DNA of 30,301 nt from Candidatus Thorarchaeota archaeon MP11T_1 (GTDB lineage: Archaea > Asgardarchaeota > Thorarchaeia > Thorarchaeales > Thorarchaeaceae), in NCBI GenBank assembly GCA_002825515.1, contig PJET01000114.1, positions 1 through 30,301 on the forward strand, given 5' to 3'. The notes under the pieces are model-generated. The model saw nothing but the letters and a program-made list of their open reading frames with translations. It did not search any database and was not told the DNA's origin. The first letter of the stretch is position 1, and each line of letters starts with the position of its first letter. Made by a program: the position numbers and the translations under genes. Below, piece by piece: positions 15,114 through 23,487 of this stretch.

Positions 15114-17021
15114 TTGCCAGAGATTTCCACTAACCCTTGGGAAACTGTTAGAGAGTTGATAGTGAAAGTGCTATCAGAGGTCTTTTCAGTTTCCGAGGAG
15201 CTTGTTGCAGGTTCAATTGAGAGACCTCCAGATCCAGCGTTGGGAGATCTTGCATCAACAATTGCTTTCTCGCTAGCAAAAGAGATGAGAAAAAAGCCAG
15301 TATCAGTTGTTGAAGAATATTTGCCGAAACTAGAAACCATGGCAGCAAAAGAGCCAATGATTAAGGAAATCATAACAAAAGGACCCTACATCAACATCTT
15401 TTTGGATCGTGGGAAGCTGGCGGAGGTGACTTTGGAAAGCGTACTTGAGCAAGGAGATAATTATGGACATAGTTTAGAGTTCAAGGGTCAAAGGGCACTC
15501 ATTGAATATCCTGCAGTCAATCCATCTAAACCTTGGCACATTGGTCATGCAAGAAACGCGATACTTGGAGACACTCTCTGTAACATACTTGACTGGGTTG
15601 GGTATGATGCTGTTAGGATTGACTACGTTAATGACCTTGGACTTCAGATTGCTCAGTTAATCTGGAAACTTAAGCAGATAAGTGAGAACGGAAGTGACTC
15701 GAAGTACGACCACTACTTAGGCCGCCTCTATGTTGATGTGCAGAAGGCATTTAATGATAGCGAGTCGGTTCAAGAAGAGGTGAGGGAGGTTTCAAGAAAA
15801 TTAGAAGACCTTGAGAGTAGCGAAGCAAAGCTAAGTTCAAAGATGGTGAAGAAGTGTCTTAATGCACAAAATGAAACATCATATCGACTTGGTATCTATC
15901 ATGATTATCAGGTTTGGGAGAGTGCTATTGCTCACAGTGGTATTCTAGAGTTAGCTCAGAAAATGATGCTAAAGTCGAAAAACATTCTGAAAATTGATGA
16001 GGGAGAGAAGGCGGGCTGTATTGTTGCAGACCTGTCTGTCATTGATGAGTTCAAGGATATGAAAGACCCCTACAAGGTCTTATTCAGGTCTGATGGCACG
16101 AGGACATATACAGGTGCTGATGTTGCACTTCAGCTCTGGAAATTTGGAATTATCGAAGACCCGTTCAAGTATTCGTTATTTGAGAACCAACCAAATGGTA
16201 AGCCAGTAATGCGAACTGATCTCACGGGCAAGAAACTAAATTTAGGGAAATTCGATATCGTGATGAATGTTATTGGGTCAGAGCAAGCGCACCCTCAAAG
16301 AATGGTCTATACTATCTTGGATATTCTTGGATATTCCAGCGAGAGTGAAAACTCACATCATATTGCATATGAGTTTGTGACACTTGAGGATACAGAGTTC
16401 TCTGGTAGACACGGTACATGGATTGGCTACACAACTGACGATGTGCTCGATAAGGCGACAGAGCTTGCTAGGATTGAAGTGGATAAGAGAAATCCAGATG
16501 ATGATGACACCTTCAAAGACACGGTAGCAAACCAAGTTGCTGTTGGCGCTGTACGTTACTTCATGCTTAATGCTTCCCCAGATAGAAAAATAACATTCAG
16601 TTGGAAAGAGGCTCTTGATTTCAATGGCGATGCGGCTCCATATCTCCAATATTCACATGCGAGGGCACAAAGAATACTAGAGAGATCAGGAGATGATCCT
16701 CTATCCAAGATAGATTTCAAACTGCTCTCAACGGATGCTGAGTTTGCTTTGATTAAAGCGATAGCACAGCTGCCCGAGGAGATTCTAGAGGTTGCAAGGT
16801 CTCTAAAGAAGAACGTGTGGGGGACAAGTTTTACAGCCAACAGAATAACTGCATTTACATACGGCTTAGCCAACCTCTTTAGTAAATTCTATGACTCATG
16901 TCCAGTTCTCAAGGCAGAACCAGAAATTCGTGCTTCACGACTCGTACTTGTTCGAGTCTTCAAGATTGCGATGGCTAATTGTCTAACAGTCTTGGGCATT
17001 CCTGTTGTAAATCGTATGTAA
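15114..17021 (+). CDS. argS: Arginyl-tRNA synthetase
   Basis: This 635-residue class Ia synthetase charges tRNA-Arg. The N-terminal Add1-like domain (1-110) is followed by the HIGH motif in SKPWHIGHARNAILGD (HIGH 142-145). The family elements DYVNDLGLQI (170-179), GTRTYTGADVALQ and GSEQAHPQRM follow, and the C-terminal anticodon-binding domain ends in VLGIPVVNRM, as ArgRS usually does. The KMSKS loop is degenerate, reading EFSGRHG (428-434). A lysine precedes HIGH (K139), and such a lysine is thought to compensate in ArgRSs without canonical KMSK. Residues 205-260 carry an acidic/Lys-rich helical segment longer than in many homologues. The start is TTG with a good Shine-Dalgarno; no upstream ATG fits. 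Confidence 0.94.
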   Translation: MPEISTNPWETVRELIVKVLSEVFSVSEELVAGSIERPPDPALGDLASTIAFSLAKEMRKKPVSVVEEYLPKLETMAAKEPMIKEIITKGPYINIFLDRGKLAEVTLESVLEQGDNYGHSLEFKGQRALIEYPAVNPSKPWHIGHARNAILGDTLCNILDWVGYDAVRIDYVNDLGLQIAQLIWKLKQISENGSDSKYDHYLGRLYVDVQKAFNDSESVQEEVREVSRKLEDLESSEAKLSSKMVKKCLNAQNETSYRLGIYHDYQVWESAIAHSGILELAQKMMLKSKNILKIDEGEKAGCIVADLSVIDEFKDMKDPYKVLFRSDGTRTYTGADVALQLWKFGIIEDPFKYSLFENQPNGKPVMRTDLTGKKLNLGKFDIVMNVIGSEQAHPQRMVYTILDILGYSSESENSHHIAYEFVTLEDTEFSGRHGTWIGYTTDDVLDKATELARIEVDKRNPDDDDTFKDTVANQVAVGAVRYFMLNASPDRKITFSWKEALDFNGDAAPYLQYSHARAQRILERSGDDPLSKIDFKLLSTDAEFALIKAIAQLPEEILEVARSLKKNVWGTSFTANRITAFTYGLANLFSKFYDSCPVLKAEPEIRASRLVLVRVFKIAMANCLTVLGIPVVNRM

Positions 17022-17022
17022 T

Positions 17023-18372
17023 TTATCCAGAGGTCACCGAAGCGTTTTCAACTACAAACGAGGGCGTAATCATTGCCAAAGTTGTCTTGGTGTCACTCCC
17101 AACTTGACATATCCTTAGTAACAAATCACGCATATTTATTCCAACAAGTGTATTCTTGAGCGGATGTTTAATCTCCCCTTTCTCTATGTAGAAACCTTCG
17201 TACAGCATAGCGCTAAGGTCACCTGTGGTCATATTTGGTCGATCGGCAGTATTTCGACAAAGAACGCCTCGATCTATCTCTGAAATTAAATCGTCTAATG
17301 TTCCTTTTCCAGGAGATAAAATGAGGTTTGAAGTAGAGATTGACGGAAGACCTGAATATGAGGGCCTACTTGCATTCCCAGTATTTGGTACATCATCCTT
17401 GTTTGCGGTATAGGAGTTGTGTAGAAATCCTTTAAGCACACCTTTCTCGATGATAGAGGTCCGTTGTGAGCGGAATCCTTCAGCATCAAAGGTTCGAGAT
17501 CCTAACCCACCTGTCAGCAAAGCATCGTCATATATCTCTAGACTGTCTGATGCAATTGCATCTCCGAAAGCATCGGTGATATATGAACGTCCTTTCTGCA
17601 CCTCCTCCGCACTCACAGCACCAGCAAATCCGTATCCTATGACTGTTCCTCCCCCAAGCGGTGCAAAAACCACAGGCATCTCACCACCTTCAATTGTCTT
17701 AGGACCAAGTACACTAAGCGTTAATTCAGCAGCGTTTTGCCCCACATACTCAGGATTCATCTCAGTGAGGTCCCGAGTCAATTGGTAATCATAACTTGTA
17801 GTTTGGTCATCTATTTCTTTAACAACAGGAGAGCAGTATAGGAAAAGGGATGACCTTTTTTCAGAGAAAGAAATGCCTAATGAGTTCACGACTGCATTTA
17901 TCCCAGATGAACTCTGGACTCCTGCAGAGATAGCGTAGTTTCGACCTTCAAGTATTTGCTTCGAAGCTTCAATTATTCTGATTATCATATCTGCAGTAGC
18001 TTCTGAAGGAAGTTCCGCGATGTTTTTGTCAAAAAGCCCCTTCACAGTTGGGTAAGTACCAGCAGAAGATGGAAGACTGACGAAATCTGGATCGGGGATA
18101 GAAGCTCTAGCAAGCTTAACAGAACTTGATACTGCTTCATGCACATCTTTTTTGGATAATGTAGTTACAAAAGCAAAACCAATTCTCTTGTCGATGACTG
18201 TTCGAACACCAATACCAGCATCACGCTTCTCCTCAGCGGTCCGGATTGCAGAGTTCTCAGCCTCAATCGCAAAGGCACGAGATTGTCCCACATAGGCTTC
18301 AGCCTGAGAAGCCCCAAGTTTTTCGGCAAGTTTCACAGCATATTCAGCTGTTTCAAGAAGGTTCTCACTCAA
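17023..18372 (-). CDS. tldE: TldE/PmbA, non-catalytic partner of the TldD protease
   Basis: This 449-residue PmbA/TldD-family protein pairs with TldD to form the heterodimeric metalloprotease known for processing microcin B17, CcdA and other peptides. It has the family fold, with DAFGDAIASDSLEIYDDALL and a C-terminal NMTTGDLSAMLYEGFYIEKGEIKHP, but no HExxxH zinc motif, as expected for the E subunit. It starts at TTG 18372. AGGAGG (18381-18386), inside the last codons of tldD, lies 8 nt upstream, so translation is coupled to tldD. It ends 1 nt from the stop of the convergent argS. Its archaeal substrate is unknown. Confidence 0.92.
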   Translation of the reverse strand: MSENLLETAEYAVKLAEKLGASQAEAYVGQSRAFAIEAENSAIRTAEEKRDAGIGVRTVIDKRIGFAFVTTLSKKDVHEAVSSSVKLARASIPDPDFVSLPSSAGTYPTVKGLFDKNIAELPSEATADMIIRIIEASKQILEGRNYAISAGVQSSSGINAVVNSLGISFSEKRSSLFLYCSPVVKEIDDQTTSYDYQLTRDLTEMNPEYVGQNAAELTLSVLGPKTIEGGEMPVVFAPLGGGTVIGYGFAGAVSAEEVQKGRSYITDAFGDAIASDSLEIYDDALLTGGLGSRTFDAEGFRSQRTSIIEKGVLKGFLHNSYTANKDDVPNTGNASRPSYSGLPSISTSNLILSPGKGTLDDLISEIDRGVLCRNTADRPNMTTGDLSAMLYEGFYIEKGEIKHPLKNTLVGINMRDLLLRICQVGSDTKTTLAMITPSFVVENASVTSG

Positions 18373-18373
18373 A

Positions 18374-19759
18374 TTACATACCTCCTACTGGTACCTGTCT
18401 GATTCTTGCATGAGGACCGCCCGTCATAGTGGGAACGCTTTGACCATCTTTACCACATGTTCCTGCTTCTAGCTCAAAATCCTTACCAATAGCATCGACC
18501 TTTGCCAATATCTCGAGAATATTACCAGCAAGCGATACATCCCTCACCATCGTCCCTTTCTCGCCATTCTCAATTATATAACCATGACTGGCTTGAAACA
18601 TGAATTGACCTTTTGCAGACTGTGTATAGCCATAGTTGAAATTACAAAGAAGAATACCGTTCTTTGTGTCCTCAATGAGTTCGTCTACATTCCAGTCTCT
18701 TGGTTCCATGAAGGTGTTGCTCATACGAGGTAAGGGAACATGCATGAATGATTGAGCCCTTGCAGAACCGTTTGGTTCTAGCCCCAAGCGACTTGATGTT
18801 TCAAGACTATGGAGCAGGTCCGTTAAGATGCCATCTTTTACGAGTAATCGTTTCTTGGTCCTAGTGCCCTCCCAATCATATTCAGTGGACCCTCGCATCC
18901 CACTCAGGGTTGGGTCGTCGCTTATACTAAGGTATTCTGGCCCGACCTTTTCATCTATTTTCTCCTCCAGAACTGTTGAGTGAGAGAGCCAATTGTCAGC
19001 TTCTGTGGCGTGACCAAACGCCTCATGTGTAACAACACCATTCAGTGCAGGATCTAGAACAACGTCGTAGATTCCACCATCTGCTGTTTTGGAAGACAAT
19101 AGGTCGATTGCGAGTTGTGATGCTCTGATGCCAATTGTTTGGGCGTGTTCGGTTTCCATTTCTTCGAATCCACTCCGAAGACTGATAGACTGTTGAATTC
19201 GTTGTCTATTAGGACCCTCCTTCGCAGTGGGGACTGAAATTATTCGAGGAATAGCGTTCTGAAGATAGACACGCGTCCCAAGCGAATTTGCAGTGTAAAC
19301 TTCGGATGTAAGTTCACCATAAATTGTACGAGTTGCCACAATCCGATCATCAAAGTTTCGTGCTTGATCATCAATTAGTTTTACAAATTGCATCTTTTCA
19401 TCAATTGATACATTTTCGAAGGGTTTTTTCACTTTCAATTTGACATTGTCTTCAAACACAGGGCCTTCAATTGTAAATCGATCCGCTACTTTCTCTCGAG
19501 TTGCTCGAGCTAGTTTTGCCACAGAACGTCCAGTTGTTCGCATTCCATCTCGAGAGAGATTAGTTGTTTGAGCAAAAGCCCAGGCACCATCAATGAATGC
19601 TCGGATTCCAGCCCCTTTCATTCGAGAAGCCATTGACTGCCTTGTGATACCATCGTTTAGTTCGATGATTGTTGTTGTCGAGTTCTCAATTCGCACATCA
19701 GCAAACGTGACTCCGGCTTTCAGAGCTGCATCAATGGCTACCTGAGCTAGTTCTTCCAT
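18374..19759 (-). CDS. tldD: TldD metalloprotease, catalytic subunit
   Basis: This 461-residue zinc peptidase is the active half of TldD/TldE. The zinc motif HEAFGH (245-250, HExxxH) is followed by ATEADNWL. The late cysteine ligand, in CGKDGQSVPTMTGGP (C435), is intact, so it should be active. In the E. coli complex unfolded peptides are cleaved inside a closed chamber between the two subunits. It is the first gene of a two-gene operon with tldE, separated by 1 nt. The 167-bp region to the next, divergent gene holds both promoters. Confidence 0.93.
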   Translation of the reverse strand: MEELAQVAIDAALKAGVTFADVRIENSTTTIIELNDGITRQSMASRMKGAGIRAFIDGAWAFAQTTNLSRDGMRTTGRSVAKLARATREKVADRFTIEGPVFEDNVKLKVKKPFENVSIDEKMQFVKLIDDQARNFDDRIVATRTIYGELTSEVYTANSLGTRVYLQNAIPRIISVPTAKEGPNRQRIQQSISLRSGFEEMETEHAQTIGIRASQLAIDLLSSKTADGGIYDVVLDPALNGVVTHEAFGHATEADNWLSHSTVLEEKIDEKVGPEYLSISDDPTLSGMRGSTEYDWEGTRTKKRLLVKDGILTDLLHSLETSSRLGLEPNGSARAQSFMHVPLPRMSNTFMEPRDWNVDELIEDTKNGILLCNFNYGYTQSAKGQFMFQASHGYIIENGEKGTMVRDVSLAGNILEILAKVDAIGKDFELEAGTCGKDGQSVPTMTGGPHARIRQVPVGGM

Positions 19760-19914
19760 TTGGTATCCCCTTTGAATTGAGCCTCAGCCCATGAAATTGG
19801 ATATAACTGATATGGCTTGGACAAGTTTTCGGGTTAGTAGACATAGATACGACAATGTTTCCTAAATAATACACGGGTTATTCTTGGATAACTTCTCGAT
19901 GTAAATAGACTACC

Positions 19915-19920
19915 GGAGGT
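19915..19920 (+). promoter_or_regulatory. Shine-Dalgarno fixing a TTG start
   Basis: GGAGGT lies 6 nt before the TTG at 19927 and supports that start for the ESCRT-I-like gene, where no ATG is available near the first zinc finger. Confidence 0.7.
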
Positions 19921-19926
19921 TCTCAC

Positions 19927-21504
19927 TTGACAAAAGACCCATCAACTGGACATTGTAAATCTTGCCAGTCTAACAGAGCAACTCATATGTGTGAGGATTG
20001 CGGAGCGGCCTTGTGTTCTGAGTGTCTTGAATCGAGATCAAGTGAATACACCGTCTGTAGTGAGTGTCATCACACCCTTGGCACACCTGCACCAGGGGAA
20101 AGATTCGAAGAGTGTCCACAATGTGAATCAGAAGCTCTAAGTAAAGGAAGAAAGACTGTTGATATCTGTCCAAGATGTCACTCAACTAGAGTTGTCCTTC
20201 TAGAAGATCGAAGAAGATCACTGGCTTTAGATATGCGACATGCAATCATGACCATTCAATATGGTCATACAAAACTAAGAGAGTTCACTAATAAGTTAGC
20301 AAACACGAAAAGATTGCTTGTTTCACTTAGGATGGCTAACTTTCTCCATTATAGATGGATAGAGGAAAAGATTGAATCTATTCAGAATGAACTTCCAGCT
20401 ATTAAAAATAGAATTTCTAGTCAAGCTGAGATAATTGCAAAGAGAATGGCTGCTGAAACTAAGAATTTCATAGACTATACTCAATGGAATCCAACTCAAT
20501 TCCCATTCATTGAGGGTATAACTAACAGAATCACTGAGATGGGGATCTATTATAGACAAAACGTGGATGAAGCGATTGAACCTCTCAAAAGCACATTGAA
20601 GGAAATTAAAAGGCAACTTGATGGACTCGACTACTATAAAGGACAATTCGCAACATTTTATGAACATGGTCAGTTGTCCGTTGGAGAACTTCCAGTCTGT
20701 GCACTTCCTGAGATTAAGATTGCGGGGAGCGACTTTCTCAAGAATGACAAAGCTTTGGGAACACTCTTCATCACAAACAAGAGGCTCCTCTTTATTGCAG
20801 AAACAGGGCGTGTAAGAAAGAAGATGGAAACAATCTTTGATTTTCCGCTGATCTATCTAAAGTCCATTGAAGAAGATGGGCGACTTAGAAAACGCTTAGT
20901 TCTGAAACTGAAACAGGGCGAAATCAAAGCGACATGCTCAGACCAAACAAAGCGAGTTCTACCAGACTATATTGAGATTGCCAGAAAGTTTGAGAAATAC
21001 ATACAGACAGACATGCAGAGGGTTAGGAAAATAGAACAAACAGATGTAAGCACTAGTGACGTAAGACTCAAGATTGAAGGCATGGTATATTCACTGCTTT
21101 CAACGAATGATAGAGTACAATACGAGGAAGAACAGACTGCAATGAAATCTGGTTACAGACCGCGTGTTGGGGATTGGGGTTCAGCTCCAGTTCGCAGAGG
21201 TCCATATGATAATTATTACAGGAAACCGGAATCATTCCGAGATGAGTTGGATAGAGTCATTAGACAATACGATCAGACTCAAAATCCACATCCAACCTAT
21301 GATGTGAGTCCTAGATTGCATTCATTGCAAAGAGACGCCGCATCCATCGAAGATGCAATTAGGGATACAGTTCATATGTTAAGAAGTGGGCAGCTTGTTA
21401 CTGAAGATTTCATTAGAAGATATAGGGACCTTATGAGAGACTCATACCATACCAGACGTGAGATTGAACGTGTCACAAGAGATACTCGTGACAAACTCTG
21501 GTAA
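19927..21504 (+). CDS. Zinc-finger, coiled-coil, GRAM/PH-like protein with Vps23-type steadiness box
   Basis: This 525-residue soluble protein has an unusual build. Residues 10-49 form a B-box-like finger (C10, C13, C22, C25, C30, C33, C44, C47, H48). A zinc ribbon follows (C63, C66, C81, C84), then long helices with coiled-coil character (about 95-240). Residues about 250-360 look like a GRAM/PH-type fold (GTLFITNKRLLFIAETG, then FDFPLIYLKSIEED and RLVLKLKQGEIKATC). After a flexible, Tyr/Pro-rich linker (400-460), residues 472-505 align without gaps to the steadiness box of TSG101/Vps23: IED-x-I, LR-x-G, D-F, R-x-L-x-R, then Y/F. It lies beside ESCRT-II, ESCRT-III and Vps4 genes. I infer an ESCRT-I-like subunit in which zinc fingers and a PH fold take the place of the UEV domain. 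Confidence 0.7.
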   Translation: MTKDPSTGHCKSCQSNRATHMCEDCGAALCSECLESRSSEYTVCSECHHTLGTPAPGERFEECPQCESEALSKGRKTVDICPRCHSTRVVLLEDRRRSLALDMRHAIMTIQYGHTKLREFTNKLANTKRLLVSLRMANFLHYRWIEEKIESIQNELPAIKNRISSQAEIIAKRMAAETKNFIDYTQWNPTQFPFIEGITNRITEMGIYYRQNVDEAIEPLKSTLKEIKRQLDGLDYYKGQFATFYEHGQLSVGELPVCALPEIKIAGSDFLKNDKALGTLFITNKRLLFIAETGRVRKKMETIFDFPLIYLKSIEEDGRLRKRLVLKLKQGEIKATCSDQTKRVLPDYIEIARKFEKYIQTDMQRVRKIEQTDVSTSDVRLKIEGMVYSLLSTNDRVQYEEEQTAMKSGYRPRVGDWGSAPVRRGPYDNYYRKPESFRDELDRVIRQYDQTQNPHPTYDVSPRLHSLQRDAASIEDAIRDTVHMLRSGQLVTEDFIRRYRDLMRDSYHTRREIERVTRDTRDKLW

Positions 21505-21506
21505 CA

Positions 21507-22124
21507 TTATACACCTAGTTCGCGTTCTAATGCTTTGATGTCTTCTTCCAACGATTCGGATTCACCAACGGGTCTTGGGGCTGCAGATGCCTCGGCGAGT
21601 CCAGCCTCTGCGTCAATTTCTTGAAAAGCAAAGGTCATGTCTTCAGAGGTCACTTCCATTGTTGAATCAAGTGCCTCGTCCGAGATGCTGGCTTCTATCT
21701 CGAACTCCTCAAGACGTCGAGCAATCTCATCAACATTGGCAACAACCTTTGAAGCATCCGTACCGTCACCGAGCATTCCGAGTATCTTTGCGACCTCTTG
21801 AAGGGCGATTTGTGTCTTTGCGGATGTCTGAGCACGATTCAGGTGAGCTAGTATCTTTAGAATCTGGAGCCGTGATTTATCTACAGAAAGAGCATATCTT
21901 CGAAATCGAACCATTTCAGTAGCATATGTGCGGTAGGCTTCCATCTGACCAGCTTTTCTTGCACGGACAGCACGTGATTTTGCATCACGTTCTTCCTTCT
22001 CCAACTTGTTCCTTTGGCGCGCTAATTGTTTTGACAGAATCCTGAGGCGGCTGGATATTTCACCTATGTCTGGTTTTTTTCTACCCCAGGAGAATGCCTT
22101 TCTAATTGAACCCAAGTATCTCAC
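21507..22124 (-). CDS. ESCRT-III subunit (Snf7/CHMP family)
   Basis: This 205-residue protein has the ESCRT-III plan. A very basic N-terminus (residues 7-60 rich in Arg/Lys, with W13) forms helices 1-2 through SSRLRILSKQLARQRNKLEKEERDAKSRAVRARKAG. Helices 3-4 (65-120) follow, then an acidic second half (133-205, pI switch) that ends in a helix EEDIKALERELG (193-204), similar to an MIT-interacting motif. Such proteins polymerise on membranes and are disassembled by Vps4 through the C-terminal motif. It diverges from vps4 with 142 bp between them. Eukaryotes and most Asgards have two types; only one is seen here and I cannot assign it to the Vps2/24/46 or Vps20/32/60 side. Confidence 0.88.
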   Translation of the reverse strand: MRYLGSIRKAFSWGRKKPDIGEISSRLRILSKQLARQRNKLEKEERDAKSRAVRARKAGQMEAYRTYATEMVRFRRYALSVDKSRLQILKILAHLNRAQTSAKTQIALQEVAKILGMLGDGTDASKVVANVDEIARRLEEFEIEASISDEALDSTMEVTSEDMTFAFQEIDAEAGLAEASAAPRPVGESESLEEDIKALERELGV

Positions 22125-22249
22125 CTAATTCTCGGCCTATAACCTCAAATCAATCATGGGAAGTTAGCGTTTAAACCTTCGCAGTTTGCAAATAATATTA
22201 CGTATGTATGTACTGGGTGTGACAGAAATTCTTAACACCTTACAGATAG

Positions 22250-22263
22250 TGTTCACATGAACA
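22250..22263. promoter_or_regulatory. Inverted repeat just before the vps4 start
   Basis: TGTTCA (22250-22255) and TGAACA (22258-22263) form a palindrome with a 2-bp spacer, ending 3 nt before the vps4 ATG. It could be an operator at the transcription start, or a small hairpin covering the start codon. Confidence 0.35.
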
Positions 22264-22266
22264 TAC

Positions 22267-23484
22267 ATGGCGGATCGAGTTGACCAAGGACTGAAGGCTT
22301 TACTTGCCAAAGCAATAGAACTTGATAACAGAGGTATGAAAAAAGATGCTTGTCAAGAATATCTTAAGGCAAGCAAGATTCTCATCAAGTTATCAAACTC
22401 TGCAGGATTGCCTTCTGTCAAAAAGCACTATCTTGACAGAGCTCAAGAATGCGTAGATAGGGTAAGGTATCTTTCAGGAATAAAGAAAAAATCGCATGGA
22501 CCAATTGATGGTCTTGTGGTTCCTCCAAAGGTTGATGTTGGTACTGCAGAGCCAGTGCCAATCCAAGAAACCTCAAAGGCAGAAGCAGAGCTTGATGATG
22601 AGGAGAAGAGACTGAGAGAAATGATCTCTGATACCATCATCACAGAACGTCCACGAATAAAGATGGCAGAGGTTGCTGGTCTTGCAGATGCAAAACAAGC
22701 AATTGATGATGCAATATTAGCACCGATGAAACATCCAGAACTGTTCAAGGGAAAGGCTAGACAACCATGGAGAGGGATTCTATTCTATGGACCTGCAGGT
22801 TGTGGAAAAACACTTGTAGCGAAAGCTGTTGCATCAGAGGTCAATGCAACATTCTTCAACGTTTCAGCAGCCAATATTGTAAGCAAGTGGCTGGGTGAAT
22901 CTGAAAGACTTGTCATGAGCCTATTTGATTTAGCAAGAAAGAATCAACCAGCAATAATCTTTATCGACGAGCTTGATTCAATCGGTGTTTCTAGATCAGG
23001 TGACGATGTAGGAGGAGAAAGGCGTCTTAAGACACAGTTACTCACTGAGCTTCAGGGGCTTGCTAGCGATGAGGAGGATCGCATAACACTCATCGGAGCA
23101 ACTAACCTCCCATGGGAATTGGATTTCGCATTACGTTCTAGGTTTGAGAAGAAAATACATGTACCACTCCCAGATAGAGAAGCACGAGCAAAGATATTCG
23201 AAATTCACATGGAAGATGTTGAGGTTTCTCCTACCGTTGAATATGAGGAGCTTGCAGACCTTACCGAGGGATATAGTGGGAGAGACATAAGTGTTGTCTG
23301 CCGTGAAGCCGCCATGGAACCAATTAGGGATTTGCAGCGCACCGGTAGAATGGATGATGAGCAGGAGATTTTAGACATCCGACCCGTATCACGGGATGAC
23401 TTCCTGCATGCCATAGAGAATATCCGTCCAGCAACTCCTCCAGAGGATGTCAAAAGATACATTGACTGGGCGGAGGGTTCCTAA
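22267..23484 (+). CDS. vps4: Vps4-type AAA ATPase with MIT domain
   Basis: This 405-residue ATPase has an N-terminal MIT three-helix bundle (1-72), an acidic linker (73-125) and one AAA module. Walker A is GPAGCGKT (175-182), the pore loop is KWLGES (207-212) and Walker B is IIFIDELD (230-237). The second region of homology has sensor N280, and the arginine fingers R290 and R292 lie in LRSRFEKK. The C-terminal helix (388-402, PPEDVKRYIDWAE) matches Vps4. The segment 352-372 is short, so the beta domain that binds Vta1 in eukaryotes is missing or minimal. It hydrolyses ATP to extract ESCRT-III subunits. The Vps25 gene begins 3 nt downstream, so the two form an operon. Confidence 0.94.
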   Translation: MADRVDQGLKALLAKAIELDNRGMKKDACQEYLKASKILIKLSNSAGLPSVKKHYLDRAQECVDRVRYLSGIKKKSHGPIDGLVVPPKVDVGTAEPVPIQETSKAEAELDDEEKRLREMISDTIITERPRIKMAEVAGLADAKQAIDDAILAPMKHPELFKGKARQPWRGILFYGPAGCGKTLVAKAVASEVNATFFNVSAANIVSKWLGESERLVMSLFDLARKNQPAIIFIDELDSIGVSRSGDDVGGERRLKTQLLTELQGLASDEEDRITLIGATNLPWELDFALRSRFEKKIHVPLPDREARAKIFEIHMEDVEVSPTVEYEELADLTEGYSGRDISVVCREAAMEPIRDLQRTGRMDDEQEILDIRPVSRDDFLHAIENIRPATPPEDVKRYIDWAEGS

Positions 23485-23487
23485 AGA

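Noticed and set aside
21575..21922. Plus-strand frame of about 115 codons over the ESCRT-III gene
   Set aside because: It is Gln/Arg-rich with no recognisable fold and lies opposite a clear Snf7 coding sequence; it is a shadow.
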